23,689 nucleotides of DNA from Thamnocephalis sphaerospora (GCA_003614735.1 KZ992653.1:1-23689); one strand, 5' to 3'; counted from the stretch's first letter, positions 8,905 through 19,712 are shown. Notes: a model not told the origin generated them from the letters alone. Translations and numbers: made by a program.

Positions 8905-9779
8905 TGAGGATTAAATGCATCGGTGATGTGTGCTGTTGCAGCCCATCATGAGCAGCGTCCTTGTGTATAGCACTGGTATACCGACAGGGATCTGGCCATG
9001 TACACATGTATAGTGCTAGTTGGCGGTCTCGACAGTGCCCCCGCCTCAGCGCTACATGTTTATTGGCGGACTGCACGTGTTAGCCACGCCATTTGACTAG
9101 ATGGCAAAGCCTAGACCCATTACTGCAAAAGACCAATGACAGGTAAATCGGCCATGGAACGCATTTTCTGCAGCCTGAATCTAAGCTGTTGCTGCATGTG
9201 GTGCAGGTGCGTCCAGTGCAGACATCCAGCGCGAAAGCTGCAGCTGCAGCCGCGATAGCCTAAACCTGTGCAGTGCATGCTTTATAAAGATACTTTTGCC
9301 GTAGCGCGACTGCAGCCATACTGCCGGCTCTCAGCATAACAGACTGCCGCATGCGCAGCGCCATTCTCAACTGTACCACCCGATTGTGCGTACGCTTGCT
9401 TGTGCACACGACACGGTCAAGTCATAGGTACCTTGTAGCTTGCGCGACTGGCCATTGTAGCATTGGTTTTTCGCCGTGGCACCTTGTTCAATAGGCCTGC
9501 CGTACAGGTATGCGTTTGTTCGGTAAAGGGTGATGTTTCGGAAAGCAGCGCATCATGCTATGCCCCTGCATAGTCATACAATACGCTGTCTCGTGCTATC
9601 GGTAGTCGATGGCCATTAGAGTCTAGCCCGCTACATGGGCGCCAGTAACATTTTTGTACAGCGTGCTACAGATCCCCCGTGCGTCCAACAGCCACTCAGC
9701 CCACTAGCAAATATAACCGTGCGCCCCAGGGCTCGCACCGTCCACTCTTGCTGTCACTGTTCTTGTTCGTCTTGTCAAT
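8905..9779. other. Spacer between the tandem P450 genes
   Basis: This 875-bp spacer carries the 3' end of P450 copy 1 and the promoter of copy 2. An ATTAAA at 8910-8915 is a plausible 3' processing signal for copy 1. A TTTATAAAG motif at about 9281-9289 and an AAATATAA at about 9709-9716 are TATA-like; the second lies about 65 bp upstream of the copy 2 ATG. No ORF or gene remnant was recognised, so copies 1 and 2 have no visible broken third copy between them. Confidence 0.5.
8910..8915 (+). terminator. ATTAAA 3' processing signal for P450 copy 1
   Basis: This variant polyadenylation hexamer lies 5 bp after the stop codon of P450 copy 1. The position is close to the stop but not unusual for compact fungal genes. 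Confidence 0.35.
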
Positions 9780-10688
9780 ATGTGGAGCCTTTTCGAGTCC
9801 TACGGCATTAGCACCGAAGCGTTGCTGGCGGTGGCTGGCGTGTTTGCTGCCTACCAGGTTGGCCCGCCTAGATAGCACGCCTGTCACGTCAACGCTTATG
9901 CTTACGAACTCATTTGCGCCACTAGGTCGTGAAAGGGCTGACTGGGCCGCTGGCTCATGTTCCCGGCCCATGGCACACCAAGTTCACCCGTTTGGCACAT
10001 CTCATTGGCGTTGCGCGCGCCTCGGTGTGGTGGGATGTTGTCGAGCTGCACCGTATCTACGGTCCCATCGTGCGCCTTGGTAGCTATTTGGCCTGCCGTC
10101 GTCGCAGCGCTTGTGGCGCTAACAAGTGCGTTTGCATAGGTCCAAACTCGCTCAGCGTCACCGATCCCAAGAGTCTGGATATCGTTTTATCTACGCATGA
10201 TTTCCGCAAGGGAGAGCTTTATCAGTCGTTCCGGTTCGCTGGTGAACATAATGTCGCGTCAACACGGTAAGTTGGCTATGTTCTGCAGCGTCATACATGC
10301 TGCTGATGCGACCCGCGTACACACAGTGACCCCGAACTTCACAAAACACTTGTGAGTATGAGCGATGATGTGCACGCCAAGATATGCTGGCTTATGCGGG
10401 TCGCGCAACATACAGAAAAAGATGGTGGCCCCAGTTTTCTCGACTGTTTCCATGCAAAATCTAGAGCCGCTGATTCTTGAATTGGGCGTCCAAAGAGCGG
10501 TCAACTATCTCGAAAAGAACGGTGCCAATGGTGCGCCGGTGGATCTGCTCAAGACGATGATGCACATGACTCTGGACGTGATCGGTGCCATTGCATTCGG
10601 CGGTCCCTTCAATCTGCTGGACGTCGAGAGTGTGCCAGTCACAGAGTGGCTTCATGGTATCACCATGCTGGGCATCTGCGTACGTGCT

Positions 10689-10724
<36 letters not shown>

Positions 10725-11885
10725 ATGCTTACATGCCACCCGTGACCGCAGAGACTTGTCTTTGATGCCACGCTTGCACCGCTGATCTTTCGCAAGTTCC
10801 ATCGCGAAGAGCGAGAGTTTGTGCAGGCAAGTTGGCACAGACACCAAAAGGTCCAATGCACATGCGCTCACAGCATTACCATCGCAGTATGCAGTAGATA
10901 TGATTGAAAAGCGTCGCAAGATGCTGAATCCGCCAAAGGACATTCTCCAAGCGCTGATTGAAGCTGTCGATGAGGACACTGGTACTTCTCTCTCGACAGA
11001 AGCAATCGCTTCGCACATTATCGTGCTGCTGTAAGTGATCGTCAGATGTGCCATGCAACGTTTTTCAGCTTGTCTCTAACGCCTGCTTGCTACAAACAGC
11101 GTAGCTGGCTCGGACACTACTGCTCTCACAGTAACATGGTACGCACCGCTGCGTGAATCGCTGCTTGTTTCTCTAACGCTCATTGTTTCCACGCAGGACG
11201 ATCGTTCTGCTGCTACAGAACCCCCATTGCATGAAGCGCCTGGTGGAGGAGATTGACGAGGCAATTCCCTCTCTGGACGAGCCGATCACGCACGCCAAAA
11301 TCCAGAGCCTGATGTACCTCAACGCAGTCTTGACCGAGACACTGCGTCTGCGCTCTCCGGCTGCTCTTGAGTTGCCACGCGTGGTACCGCCCAAGGGCGT
11401 CACGCTAAACAACCTCTTCATTCCAGGCGGAGTATGTGACCCGATATTGGCGTATCTACCACAGGCCGTTCGCTAACAACTAGCAAACAGGCCGAGGTGA
11501 ACGTGATGATCACCACCATCATGCAGGATGAGCGCAATTTTGAGCGCCCGACAGAGTATGATCCGGAGCGCTGGCTAGGCCCGTCAGAACAGGTTAACGA
11601 ACTGAAGCGCGCCTGGGTGCCGTTCAGCGCTGGGCCGCGTGTTTGCCTGGGCCGCGCGTAAGTTGAGCGCACGAGTAGCATGCTAGACGTAGCACGCCGC
11701 TAACGCCATCATCATCTCTATCGTCTAGGATGGCCTGGGTGGAGATGCGTGTGACGCTGGTTACGCTACTGCGCAAGTTCGAGTTTGCACTGGTGCCCGG
11801 CCAGGATCTGACTCCCAAGTCGCGCCTTGGGCTTGAGCCAGCGTCCGGAAAGGCAATGGTGACGCTTTCCAAGCGTACGGCATAA
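9780..11885 (+). CDS. Cytochrome P450 monooxygenase (tandem copy 2)
   Basis: This is a microsomal P450, paralogue of the gene at 6813. Eleven exons: 9780-9857, 9926-10079, 10140-10266, 10327-10351, 10416-10679, 10752-10826, 10888-11030, 11100-11138, 11197-11431, 11491-11657 and 11729-11885 (487 aa). Each exon has exactly the length of its counterpart in copy 1. Seen: a short N-terminal anchor (EALLAVAGVFAAY), HVPGPW (37-42), AGSDTT (291-296), ETLR (349-352), DPERW, and FSAGPRVCLGRA with Cys432. In exon 7, 33 of 48 residues match copy 1 by eye. Intron 6 (10827-10887) is GC-AG (CAG|gcaagt) whereas copy 1 has GT at that position. Intron 5 carries a (GA)n microsatellite close to its donor. The divergence suggests an old duplication with both copies under selection. 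The substrate is unknown. Confidence 0.95.
10690..10720 (+). repeat. (GA)n microsatellite inside P450 copy 2 intron 5
   Basis: About 31 bp of uninterrupted GA dinucleotide begins 10 bp after the GTACGT donor of a 72-nt intron (10680-10751). It fills much of the intron. The corresponding intron of copy 1 (7708-7779) has the same total length but no repeat. Confidence 0.95.
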
Positions 11886-11890
11886 TGACG

Positions 11891-11896
11891 AATAAA
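11891..11896 (+). terminator. AATAAA polyadenylation signal for P450 copy 2
   Basis: A canonical hexamer lies 5 bp after the stop codon of P450 copy 2, at the same relative position as the ATTAAA after copy 1. Confidence 0.5.
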
Positions 11897-12198
11897 CATG
11901 CACGGCATATTCGTGCTTTGGCGCAGACTGCGGCGATATGAGGATGGCACCACGGCTTGTAGCAAAGCAGTGTATATTTATATTGGGGAGTGCACAGGCG
12001 CGCATTGGCCAATGGGTGCGCACACGGGGCATGCAAGGATATAGGCCAGCGCGCACATAGCAGTGCGGCAGCAACAGCGCTGTAGCAGACTAGTGAGGAC
12101 GGCATCGCCGATAACAAGCAGGCAGCCGCCTGCACACAGGCAACGCCCTGTAAGAGAAACAACAAGGATAGATGGCAAAAGTGAAGGGCAAGCGGCAG

Positions 12199-12220
12199 GG
12201 CGGCGGCGGCGGCGGCGGCG
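12199..12220 (+). repeat. (CGG)n trinucleotide run
   Basis: About seven CGG units lie in non-coding DNA downstream of P450 copy 2. The run is not in a credible reading frame. Confidence 0.8.
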
Positions 12221-12893
12221 CGTGTAAGCATAACGGCTGCGAATGAATCGAGACTGCTGAGCACACAAACAGTCCAGCTATTTTGTCGACTGGACTGTTG
12301 CGTACGACTGCGATACAGTTTGGCGCGCCGCCCGGTCGTCATCTCCGTTGCCACTAGCTCATGTCCGTCACCGTTGAGTGAATGTCAGCCGGCGTGGCAA
12401 CTGAAGACTATGCAGGTCTGAGCAACTATTGAAGCTGGTAGCTGGCAACAGCCTGATTTGATAAAGCGCGTGCAGGGCATGTGCGCAAGAGTAAGCGTAC
12501 GTAAAAGAGAATGTGCGGCTGAGCCGCTGGATAGAGGCGCACGGGCAGAGATGGCAAAGCGCTAGCTCGGCAGCTCTGTGAGGGCGCGCATACGCAGACC
12601 AAAAATGGTTCCGATAATGCGCGAGCTCACGCCACGTACGAGACACGCGCACAGTACGCTGGCAAACAATAAACCGGATATTACCGGAACATGATACGTC
12701 GCATGAATAGAGAAGCGGAGAGAGGAAGAAACGTGAGTGGGAGGGAGAAGACTGTGGATAGTGGCATAGTAGAGGGCAAAGAAATAGCGCAATGGATATA
12801 CATACACAAGGTATGCAGTGCACGCGCCGAGACTGGCAGCGTGGCGCCGTCAAGCATAAAAAGGGAAATGGCAGACAGGCAAACAATGGACGA

Positions 12894-12913
12894 ACGGACG
12901 GACGGACGGACGG
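12894..12913 (+). repeat. (ACGG)5 tetranucleotide repeat
   Basis: Five tandem ACGG units lie in the purine-rich convergent intergenic region. It is a simple microsatellite with no sign of function. Confidence 0.9.
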
Positions 12914-13338
12914 ATGAGCGAACAAATGGGCGGTCTAGCTACAGCGCCACCGGCAGCGCAGGTAGGCACATGCGCTGACGGCACCGCTGTAGCAGCAGGG
13001 ACGGAGCGTAGGCAGAGCAGAGTAGCTGCCAAGGGTGAGCGCCCGGCGACATTGGCTGACAGTCCAGCAGAGGAGCAGTGACAATAGATGTAGGTGGCCG
13101 GCACCGGCCGATGCTGAACAGCACACGCCTGGATGCACCGGCTGGCAGCGACAGAGAATGGAAAGGACTAGACGTACAGAGAGCGGTCGTCATTAGGAGG
13201 GGGTGGCATGACAAGGGCATCTCTATGGCCCGTCAGCACCCTGACCAAAGCACCAACGGGGCGCCGGTTGTGGCATGGCCTCGCTGCATTTCATCCAGCA
13301 ACGCACATCAACCGGCGTCAACGTGGTAGCACAGGCCA

Positions 13339-14600
13339 TTAGATGAGCGCCAGTTCCAGCGTCCAGGTGCGCCTCGACCAGATACGGACTGTCATCGGAT
13401 GCTCGTCGCCACCAATTGTCGCCACTGTGCCGTCCCACCAGCACTTGCGCTAGACCGCCGCCGCCACCATCAGCATCACGTTATCGTTAGCCCCATTGCA
13501 GCCGGTGACACTCGGCCTGGCGGTCCTCTACTTACCGCGGGCTTCCTCCAGAATACCAAGAGTTTCTGAGCTGCAGCCATCTGCGCGGGCGTGCCGTCCG
13601 CGACTAGACGCACAATACCCACGCTCACAACGCAGCAGCGCCCAGGCTCGCGTGCACGGTAGCCCCAGCCGTCCTCGATGCCAAAGCCAGCCAGGCAAAG
13701 CATATCCACAAGCTGGCGCTCGGCCGCACTTGCTTCTTCCAGCGTTGTCACAGCGCCGTTAGCCGAGTCCACTGCGGCGGCGTCAGAGGCCGCAGCAGCC
13801 GCGGCAGCCGTGGCCGATTGCGTAGCGTCGTCGATGGAGCGCCGACGACCGTGTCGCAGCGCATCAAAAATGCGATTTTGTCCTACAAGATACTCGCCGC
13901 ACAGATGCTTGACCGATTGCGGGTTTGAAACGTCTGTGGCGTTGTCAGCCGTTGCTAGCCCAGACACCAGCGCGCCGCCAGCCAACGCACCGCTACCAGA
14001 GCGCAGACGTCCAGTCACCGAGCCAGATGACGAGGATCCATCCGAGGTACGTCCAGGGCACGGGATCGCAAAGTAGTCCAGCTCTTCGCGCAGCACAATA
14101 AACGCGCGGCGTTCCGGTGACGGGTAGCCGAACGGGTAAAGACCGGGCACAGCATTCGCGGCCGGCACGGCAGCCACTGCCGTCTCTTCACCCGCCTCGG
14201 CTCCTTCGGCCCCTTCAGTAGACTCGGTCGCCTCGACAGCCGGTGCATCGTAGAACTTGAGAATGTAGCGCAGCAGATTAGGATCAAAGTCCACCTGCAC
14301 AATTCCGTCCTCGTCCTCGTCCTCGGAAATGCCGCCAATGTCAGAGGAGCCGCCCAACGACGGATTGCCGTCGTCGGCCACGTAGAGCGAGCCGCGTGGG
14401 CCGAGAATCAGGCCGTTGGGAAACATGACCACCAGCACCGACTCGGGCAAATTGACCAGCGTGTCGCGGGCAATCTGCACTCGTTCTCCGCGCAGCTCCA
14501 GCGTCAGTCGGTTGGGGAACGGCTGCTCATTTGGTGGCGGCATGGGTGGCGGTGGTGCAGTCACGTTGGACGGTGCAGAAAGAATGGGTGAGGCGGCCAT
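13339..14600 (-). CDS. WHI2: Whi2-like BTB/POZ (T1-type) growth and stress regulator
   Basis: This is a fungal Whi2-family protein. In yeast, Whi2 binds the plasma-membrane phosphatases Psr1/Psr2, is needed for the general stress response and growth arrest, and damps TORC1 under low amino acids; it is related to animal KCTD proteins. Exons: 14600-13536 and 13449-13339 (391 aa), intron GT-AG, 86 nt. Seen: a T1/BTB fold from about residue 32 (RLTLELRGERVQIARDTLVN, LPESVLVVMFPNGLILGP), a low-complexity acidic insert (EDEDEDG), then VQVDFDPNLLRYILKFY. A second conserved region has REELDYFAIPCPG and HLCGEYLVGQ. The C-terminal exon carries RKCWWDG and IWSRRTWTLELALI, the typical Whi2 ending. An Ala-rich stretch lies around residues 260-280. 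The start is the first ATG in frame; the frame stays open upstream only to a GTG. Residues 1-30 are Pro-rich. Confidence 0.88.
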
Positions 14601-14703
14601 GTCACCTGCGCTTGCTGTTATAGTAGCGTTGAACCACGGGCTATCTGTATGGCAGGATGCCGTCAACGCGCAGAGCACATGGGGCGTCAGCAAGCATGAC
14701 CAC

Positions 14704-14815
14704 AGGGGAGCGATCGGACCACTGAGCGCAGACACAGCGCAAGCGTGCAGGGCGTCTGCGGATGCGCCATGACGACAAAGGCGAGCTAGCGCGCTGTCCG
14801 TTGGCTATTCCCCCT
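14704..14815. promoter_or_regulatory. Two STRE-like motifs upstream of the Whi2-like gene
   Basis: AGGGG (14704-14708) and CCCCT (14811-14815) lie about 105 and 210 bp upstream of the Whi2 ATG. In yeast this core is the Msn2/Msn4 stress-response element. Five-base matches occur often by chance, so this is only suggestive. Confidence 0.2.
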
Positions 14816-17800
14816 GTAAAGTGCGGATAGATACCTCAATAGTGTACCAATCGTCGTCTAGTCACACACACATATACGCACGCACGCGTCAACGTGGCCG
14901 ACGATAGCCGCGCAAGCACACGTCAGTGAACAAGCAGCGTCAACAGCTTTGACAGCCCACCGTGCATACAAGCACTGTCAACGGGCGTGGGAGACAGGCG
15001 AGTCAAGCGAAAAAAGACAAGCGTGCGAATACAGCTGAGCAATAGAACAAGTTCAAGGCGTCGTCGTGTGGGGAACAGCGCGCGTTTCACGGTTGCCAGG
15101 CAGACCACGACAACGGTAGCGAGAGCTACAACCCAAGGCGCGGCAGACTATCGCTCGAGCGTACTGCTGTCGGCAGAGGAGCGCAACGTTGACCCGGTCT
15201 AGCGGTGGCAAGAGGGCAAAGGACAAGTGACCAGGTGGTACAGCAGAGAAAGAGAGCGAGCGAGCGAAAGTGAGAGAGGAAGAGAAGGAGCACGACACAA
15301 CCATGCACCTTCCATCTATGCCACCTCAACCTATAGAGCCAAACACAGCTGACGACGCCGGCCACCGGGCCTGACGACCAGCTGCACCAGCCAGTCAAAC
15401 ACACTCTCGCTCACTCACTCTCTCCGCGTGTGCTAGCGGCAACATGACCATATATGCTATTATCACACGCATACACGGCAGGAAAAAGAATACCGCAAGC
15501 GGAGCGTCATGGCGGCATGCTATGACAAAGCAGGTGGAACAGCACAGGCGGCCTTGTTCTACTGCCTGCCAAACCACCGCGCGTACATGTACGATGGCCA
15601 TGAAACCGCTATTCACAACACGACCAGGCCACACCGCAACAATGCAGCCACGGCTAGGGGGAGCCGCATATCGCTAGGATAGACCAGAGGCTGATCCTTG
15701 TAGGGATTTAAGCCAGCCCGTCATGGCCGGCAGAGGGAGCAAAAGACTTCCATCGCACGCTGTAACACACATACACACGCCCACACGTATAGCCAGATAC
15801 GGCCATTGCAAAGAACGTCGCGTGTGTACAAGCGACCATTCACACCGGCAGGATACCCAGCCGCAGGACGCCGTGAACGCGCCAGGGGTCGCAGCGCAAG
15901 GCATGGCAGGTCGTCGTCGCCATGACAGGCGCGGGCACGATCGGGCCCCAGCCGGACTGTAAAGACAAGCGCGCAGGGATCGAGGGCACCGACCGCGACC
16001 ACAGGGTCAGGACTTACGAGATGAGAGCAAAGGTGTCGCTCGTTCAGGGCAGTCTCAGCGCGCAGGCCAATGACAACGGGTGACCGTTGAACAGGTTGAG
16101 CTCGTGGACTAGAGTGAATACGCTCGGCAAGGTGACAATGACAGGAGACGGCAACGCTGGATGAGCAGGTCGAGAAAGATGGCTAATACACAGGCGAAAT
16201 GCTGGCTGTACGCCGTCGAAAGTTGGGCGCAGCAGCGGCAGAGGAGCAAGCGTCGGACGGGGGACACTGTCACGCACAAAAGGAGCGTGCAAGCGGAAGG
16301 AGAAGGTGGCAATGCAAGCGGGGCTCGGGCAGAAAGGAGCAAGTAGCGGGAGAGTGAGCGAGAGCGAGGGAGGGAGAGAGAAGGAGTGGCACTCACACAG
16401 TAACGAGGAAAGAAGGAAAGGACGAGCAAGGCGGAGAAAGCAACGTCAAAGATGAGCGCCGAAAGAGAGGGGGCAGCAGTAGTCAAAGGCAGGCGAAACA
16501 AAAACGACGCTGTGTCCAGGCGGATATACCAGACCGACCGACAGCCGATGGACAACTTTGGAACTCGCGGCCACGCGCATGCAGCTACGGGCAGGGATCA
16601 AGCAGACAATAGAGGACAGCGCCGACCACCGTCAGGCACGAAAGCGGAGACGAAGCGGTGGCACGAAAAGGGAGGAAGAGTCAGCAATGTGCACGAAAGA
16701 GGATGCAAGCAAAGGATGCGAAGCGTTATGGCCGCGAGCGCGCATGCTCCGCCCAGACATGGCGCCATGACAAACGACACTGCCGTTGCCATTACCACGA
16801 CGGCCGGCCGCTGTGACGACCGGAAAGGGTCATGCGGCGGAATGCAGCGGCACCACCATGGCGGCCGTCGTGTGGCCGACCAAAAACGATGCCAAGCGCA
16901 CATTCCATCCATCGTGCAAGTTCCGCGTCCGCGTCGTCCGCGTCGTCCGCGAGCGCCGCCGTCGTTGTTGATGCACCCGCAAAGGCGCGCTGGAACAGGA
17001 TGCGGGCACACGGCAACAAGGCGGTTTTGAGGCGACAGACACGCCTTGCTCGTTCTCATCCATGCGCAGCGCGACGCTGGCATCACCAGCCGTTTTCGTA
17101 CGGACATGTACCCACGCGCGGCCAGTCGCACAATCCGAGCATGCACCCACTTTCAGGGATTCGGTGGTCACAGCAGCCTTCGTGACGGCTGCTGGGCTAG
17201 AAAAGAGTGCGTGCCTGTCGGGCCCATTGCGATGGCATCGGCCGTATGGCCGGCCGGCCTGCAGCGTAGCAGTCTACGCGTGCACGCGGTGCAAAAGGAT
17301 ATGAATGGCCGGGCGAAGGATCGCCATGCGTGTGCGCCTAGCAGGCATCGTGATCATGACGGCAGCCAGCCGAATGGCCGGCATTCTGGCGGCACACCGC
17401 ACTGCGGCAACTGCAGCCATTCGCCAGCGGCCTGCTCTCCGGTAGACGACAGGCGTACAAACGGCCGTGGTAGTCGACCAGAGACAATGGCCAGCCCACA
17501 AACGGCCCATGTGTGGACGTGCAACGCTGATGCTGGTGCGTTGGCGTATGGCGTGCACAGGCCAGAGAGCCTGCGTTTGCAGCCAGAATAGGCACACTGT
17601 GCTGCGGATCATCCGCGCCGAGCACTCGCCGCTGCAGTATTCTCTCCCGATGACAGCGCTGGCGATCGGCCGGATGAAAACCGCGCCTAGTTACGCTGCA
17701 GACTCGGCGCCGTTGTCATGGTAGGTTATCGAAAGCGATGTTGTCTCGGTGCACGCCTTTACCCTGCGCGTGGTCCAAGCCCGATGAGCGCCGGTGGTGC

Positions 17801-17911
17801 ATCGCCATGCAGTCGGCCGTGATAACAACAGGATGCCAGGATTTCACGCTGTCTAGCGTGACCGAATACCTGTGGCTCATTACTGTCAAGCCCGCATACT
17901 GCAGGCTATGA

Positions 17912-17937
17912 TGGCCATTCATTGTTGGCCATTCATT
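17912..17937 (+). repeat. 12-bp direct repeat, spaced 2 bp
   Basis: TGGCCATTCATT occurs twice, at 17912-17923 and 17926-17937, in otherwise unique intergenic DNA. It is probably a slippage product or a paired regulatory site. Confidence 0.8.
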
Positions 17938-18509
17938 AGACAATTGGCCGGCAAACCATCGCAGTGTGGACATGCTGTACAGGACAGGCAGCATAGCTAG
18001 ACAAATGAACCGAGCGGGAGAGCGGCTAGAGTCGGAGTGCTTGCTGCCTCGGTTATATCTGATCCTTAGCCGACCTCCTTTTCCCATCGGCCAGTGACCG
18101 TCGTTTGGTGTCGACTACCGGATGAACGTGCGCTATGAACCATGCCAAACTGTATTGCAGCGTGCCGCAACTGTTCAACCGTGCTTCACCGTGCTGGGCT
18201 CGAGCGCGTCACATGTCGGTGTCTTCGGTATTCCGATGCCGTGGGGCCGAGTCGGTGATCATCGCCGATGTGACGTACTGGACAGGGCGTGTTGTGTGAG
18301 TGTGTGAGTGGCAGGCAATGATGTGGGCTCGAGACAAACTAAAAAAGAAACCACACTGATGCCATCTCCCGCGTAACATCATCGCTCTTCTTAGCCCCCG
18401 GCATCCTTTCTCGCTTGCGCTGCTCGCACTAGTCGCCATTGCCACCATTGTACCGTTCCGTTTTTACGCAGCACACTCCAGGCTACACGCGCCATACCAG
18501 ACTGCAAGC

Positions 18510-19712
18510 ATGGCTTTGCCTACCAGCTGGACACGCGGCCTATGCGTTCGCCAAACCGTGTTCATGTCATGCCTTCGTCCGTCCACCGGCCGAGCGTCCG
18601 CCGTCTGCGCACGCACCGCTGCTGTCACACCGCTCTCTCGCACGCTAGCAACGCAGCTCCACAGTGCTCGACCGCAGTGCACGTTGGCAGCACCAGCGTC
18701 ATCGCCCTGCCTTGTTGCTGCACCATTGCGGCGTCGAATCTGCACCATGCCACGATGCGCTTTGCAGACGTTCTCGCGGGCTGCTGCAGCACGCGCTGGC
18801 ACAGCGCCAGGCCTAGTACGTTCCTACAGTGCTGAAGCGATACAGCAGCGGAGGGGCCATTCGCACGACGCGCATCGGACAGACGCGGGCACCTGGCATT
18901 GCTGGAAATGTGAACGCACTTTGCCCGTGCACACGCCAGAGCACGGCCTGGATGCGGCCTCTGCGGCGCGCACGCATTGTCCAAAGTGTGATGCGATGCA
19001 GCCAGTGCAGCCTGGTAGCACCTACTTTGACGCGCTTGGAGTGAGCGACCAGCCGACATTTGATGTGGACGTGAAGGAACTTCGGCGCATGTTTTTGCGC
19101 TCCCAGCAACGCGTGCACCCCGACACGTATGCAACGGGCGAGGATCGAGAGCGCCAGCTGGCCGAGCAGCAGTCGGCCTGGCTCAACCGTGCCTATCACA
19201 CACTGCGCGAACCACTCGCACGTGCGCAGTATTTGGTGAGAATGCATCTAGCGCATGCGTAGAACATGGCCCTTGAGGGCAGCGTACCCGTCGTACAGCG
19301 CGATGCAATGTGCAGCCCGCAACAGAGTGGCTAACTTGTTTTCTCTCGCCTAGCTTCAGCTTCACGGTGTGGATGTGACGGAGACCGAGTCGGTCGCCGA
19401 CCCAGAACTGCTCATGACGGTGATGGAGGAACGCGAGCGGATAGATGATGCTACCGATGCGACCGAAGTGCGCGATGTCTTTCAGGCCAACGAAGGTGAG
19501 CACAGAGTGCCTAGCCATATTTGCTGCTACTTGTGGCTGACCAACACGCGATGCAATGCGCAGATCGTATTCGAGAAACAATCACCATGCTGGGCGATGC
19601 CTTTCGGGCCAACAATTGGATAAGTGCACATGCTCTTACAGTTCGTCTCAAATACTGGTATCGTCTACGTGCGGCGGTGCGCACCTGGGAAGACGAGCAT
19701 GGTGGAAAGTAG
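18510..19712 (+). CDS. HSCB: Mitochondrial iron-sulfur co-chaperone HscB/Jac1 (J-domain protein)
   Basis: This J-protein delivers the Isu scaffold to its Hsp70 partner and stimulates ATP hydrolysis during mitochondrial Fe-S cluster transfer. Exons: 18510-19235, 19354-19495 and 19564-19712 (338 aa from the first ATG), introns GT-AG. Seen: a long Ala/Arg/Ser N-terminus typical of mitochondrial import, a four-Cys zinc-binding element (CWKC at 131-134, CPKC at 157-160) like that of animal HSCB, then the J domain starting TYFDALGV with HPD at 203-205 (QQRVHPDTYA), WLNRAYHTLREPLARAQYL, and a C-terminal helical Isu-binding domain (LLMTVMEERERIDD, then LGDAFRANNW and LKYWYRLRAAVRTWEDEH). A second in-frame ATG at 18747 (residue 80, MPRCALQTFSRAAAARAG, later VRSYSA) also begins a good presequence and gives 259 aa, nearer the family length. 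Confidence 0.92.

Larger units (their letters stand above)
11886..13338. other. Convergent intergenic region with simple repeats, no gene
   Basis: This 1.45-kb stretch lies between P450 copy 2 (+) and the Whi2-like gene (-), so only 3' ends are expected. It holds an AATAAA for the P450, a CGG run near 12200 and an ACGG run near 12894. The + strand is purine-rich from about 12690 to 12920. Long open frames on the - strand (for example 12368-12925) translate to Ser/Cys/Leu/Pro-rich text with no motif, as expected from pyrimidine-rich DNA. I see no gene here. Confidence 0.6.
14601..18509. other. 3.9-kb divergent intergenic region, purine-rich + strand, no credible gene
   Basis: This is the largest gap in the window, lying between the starts of the Whi2-like gene (-) and HscB (+). 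From about 15,000 to 16,700 the + strand is strongly purine-biased, with GAGAGA/GAGCGAGCGA runs near 15246-15290 and 16350-16385, so the - strand is CT-rich, as in leaders of highly regulated fungal genes. STRE-like motifs close to the Whi2 start are AGGGG at 14704-14708 and CCCCT at 14811-14815. From about 16,900 to 17,000 there are short CGTCCGCGTCGTCC repeats. Open frames of 110-190 codons exist but give Arg/Ala/Cys/His-rich text with no motif. Nothing resembles a tRNA, rRNA or transposon. Confidence 0.55.

Noticed and set aside
12368-12925. 185-codon open frame on the - strand
   Set aside because: The translation is Ser/Cys/Leu/Arg-rich with no motif; it reads the pyrimidine-rich strand of repeat-bearing spacer DNA.
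16452-17146. Overlapping open frames of 180-192 codons on both strands
   Set aside because: High GC and purine bias keep all frames open. The products are Arg/His/Ala-rich text with no recognisable domain or splice pattern.
17046-17591. 181-codon open frame on the + strand
   Set aside because: No motif, unusual Cys/His/Arg content, and competing open frames on the other strand over the same bases.
17716-18087. 123-codon open frame on the - strand
   Set aside because: No family resemblance and no promoter or splice context; it overlaps a short direct repeat.
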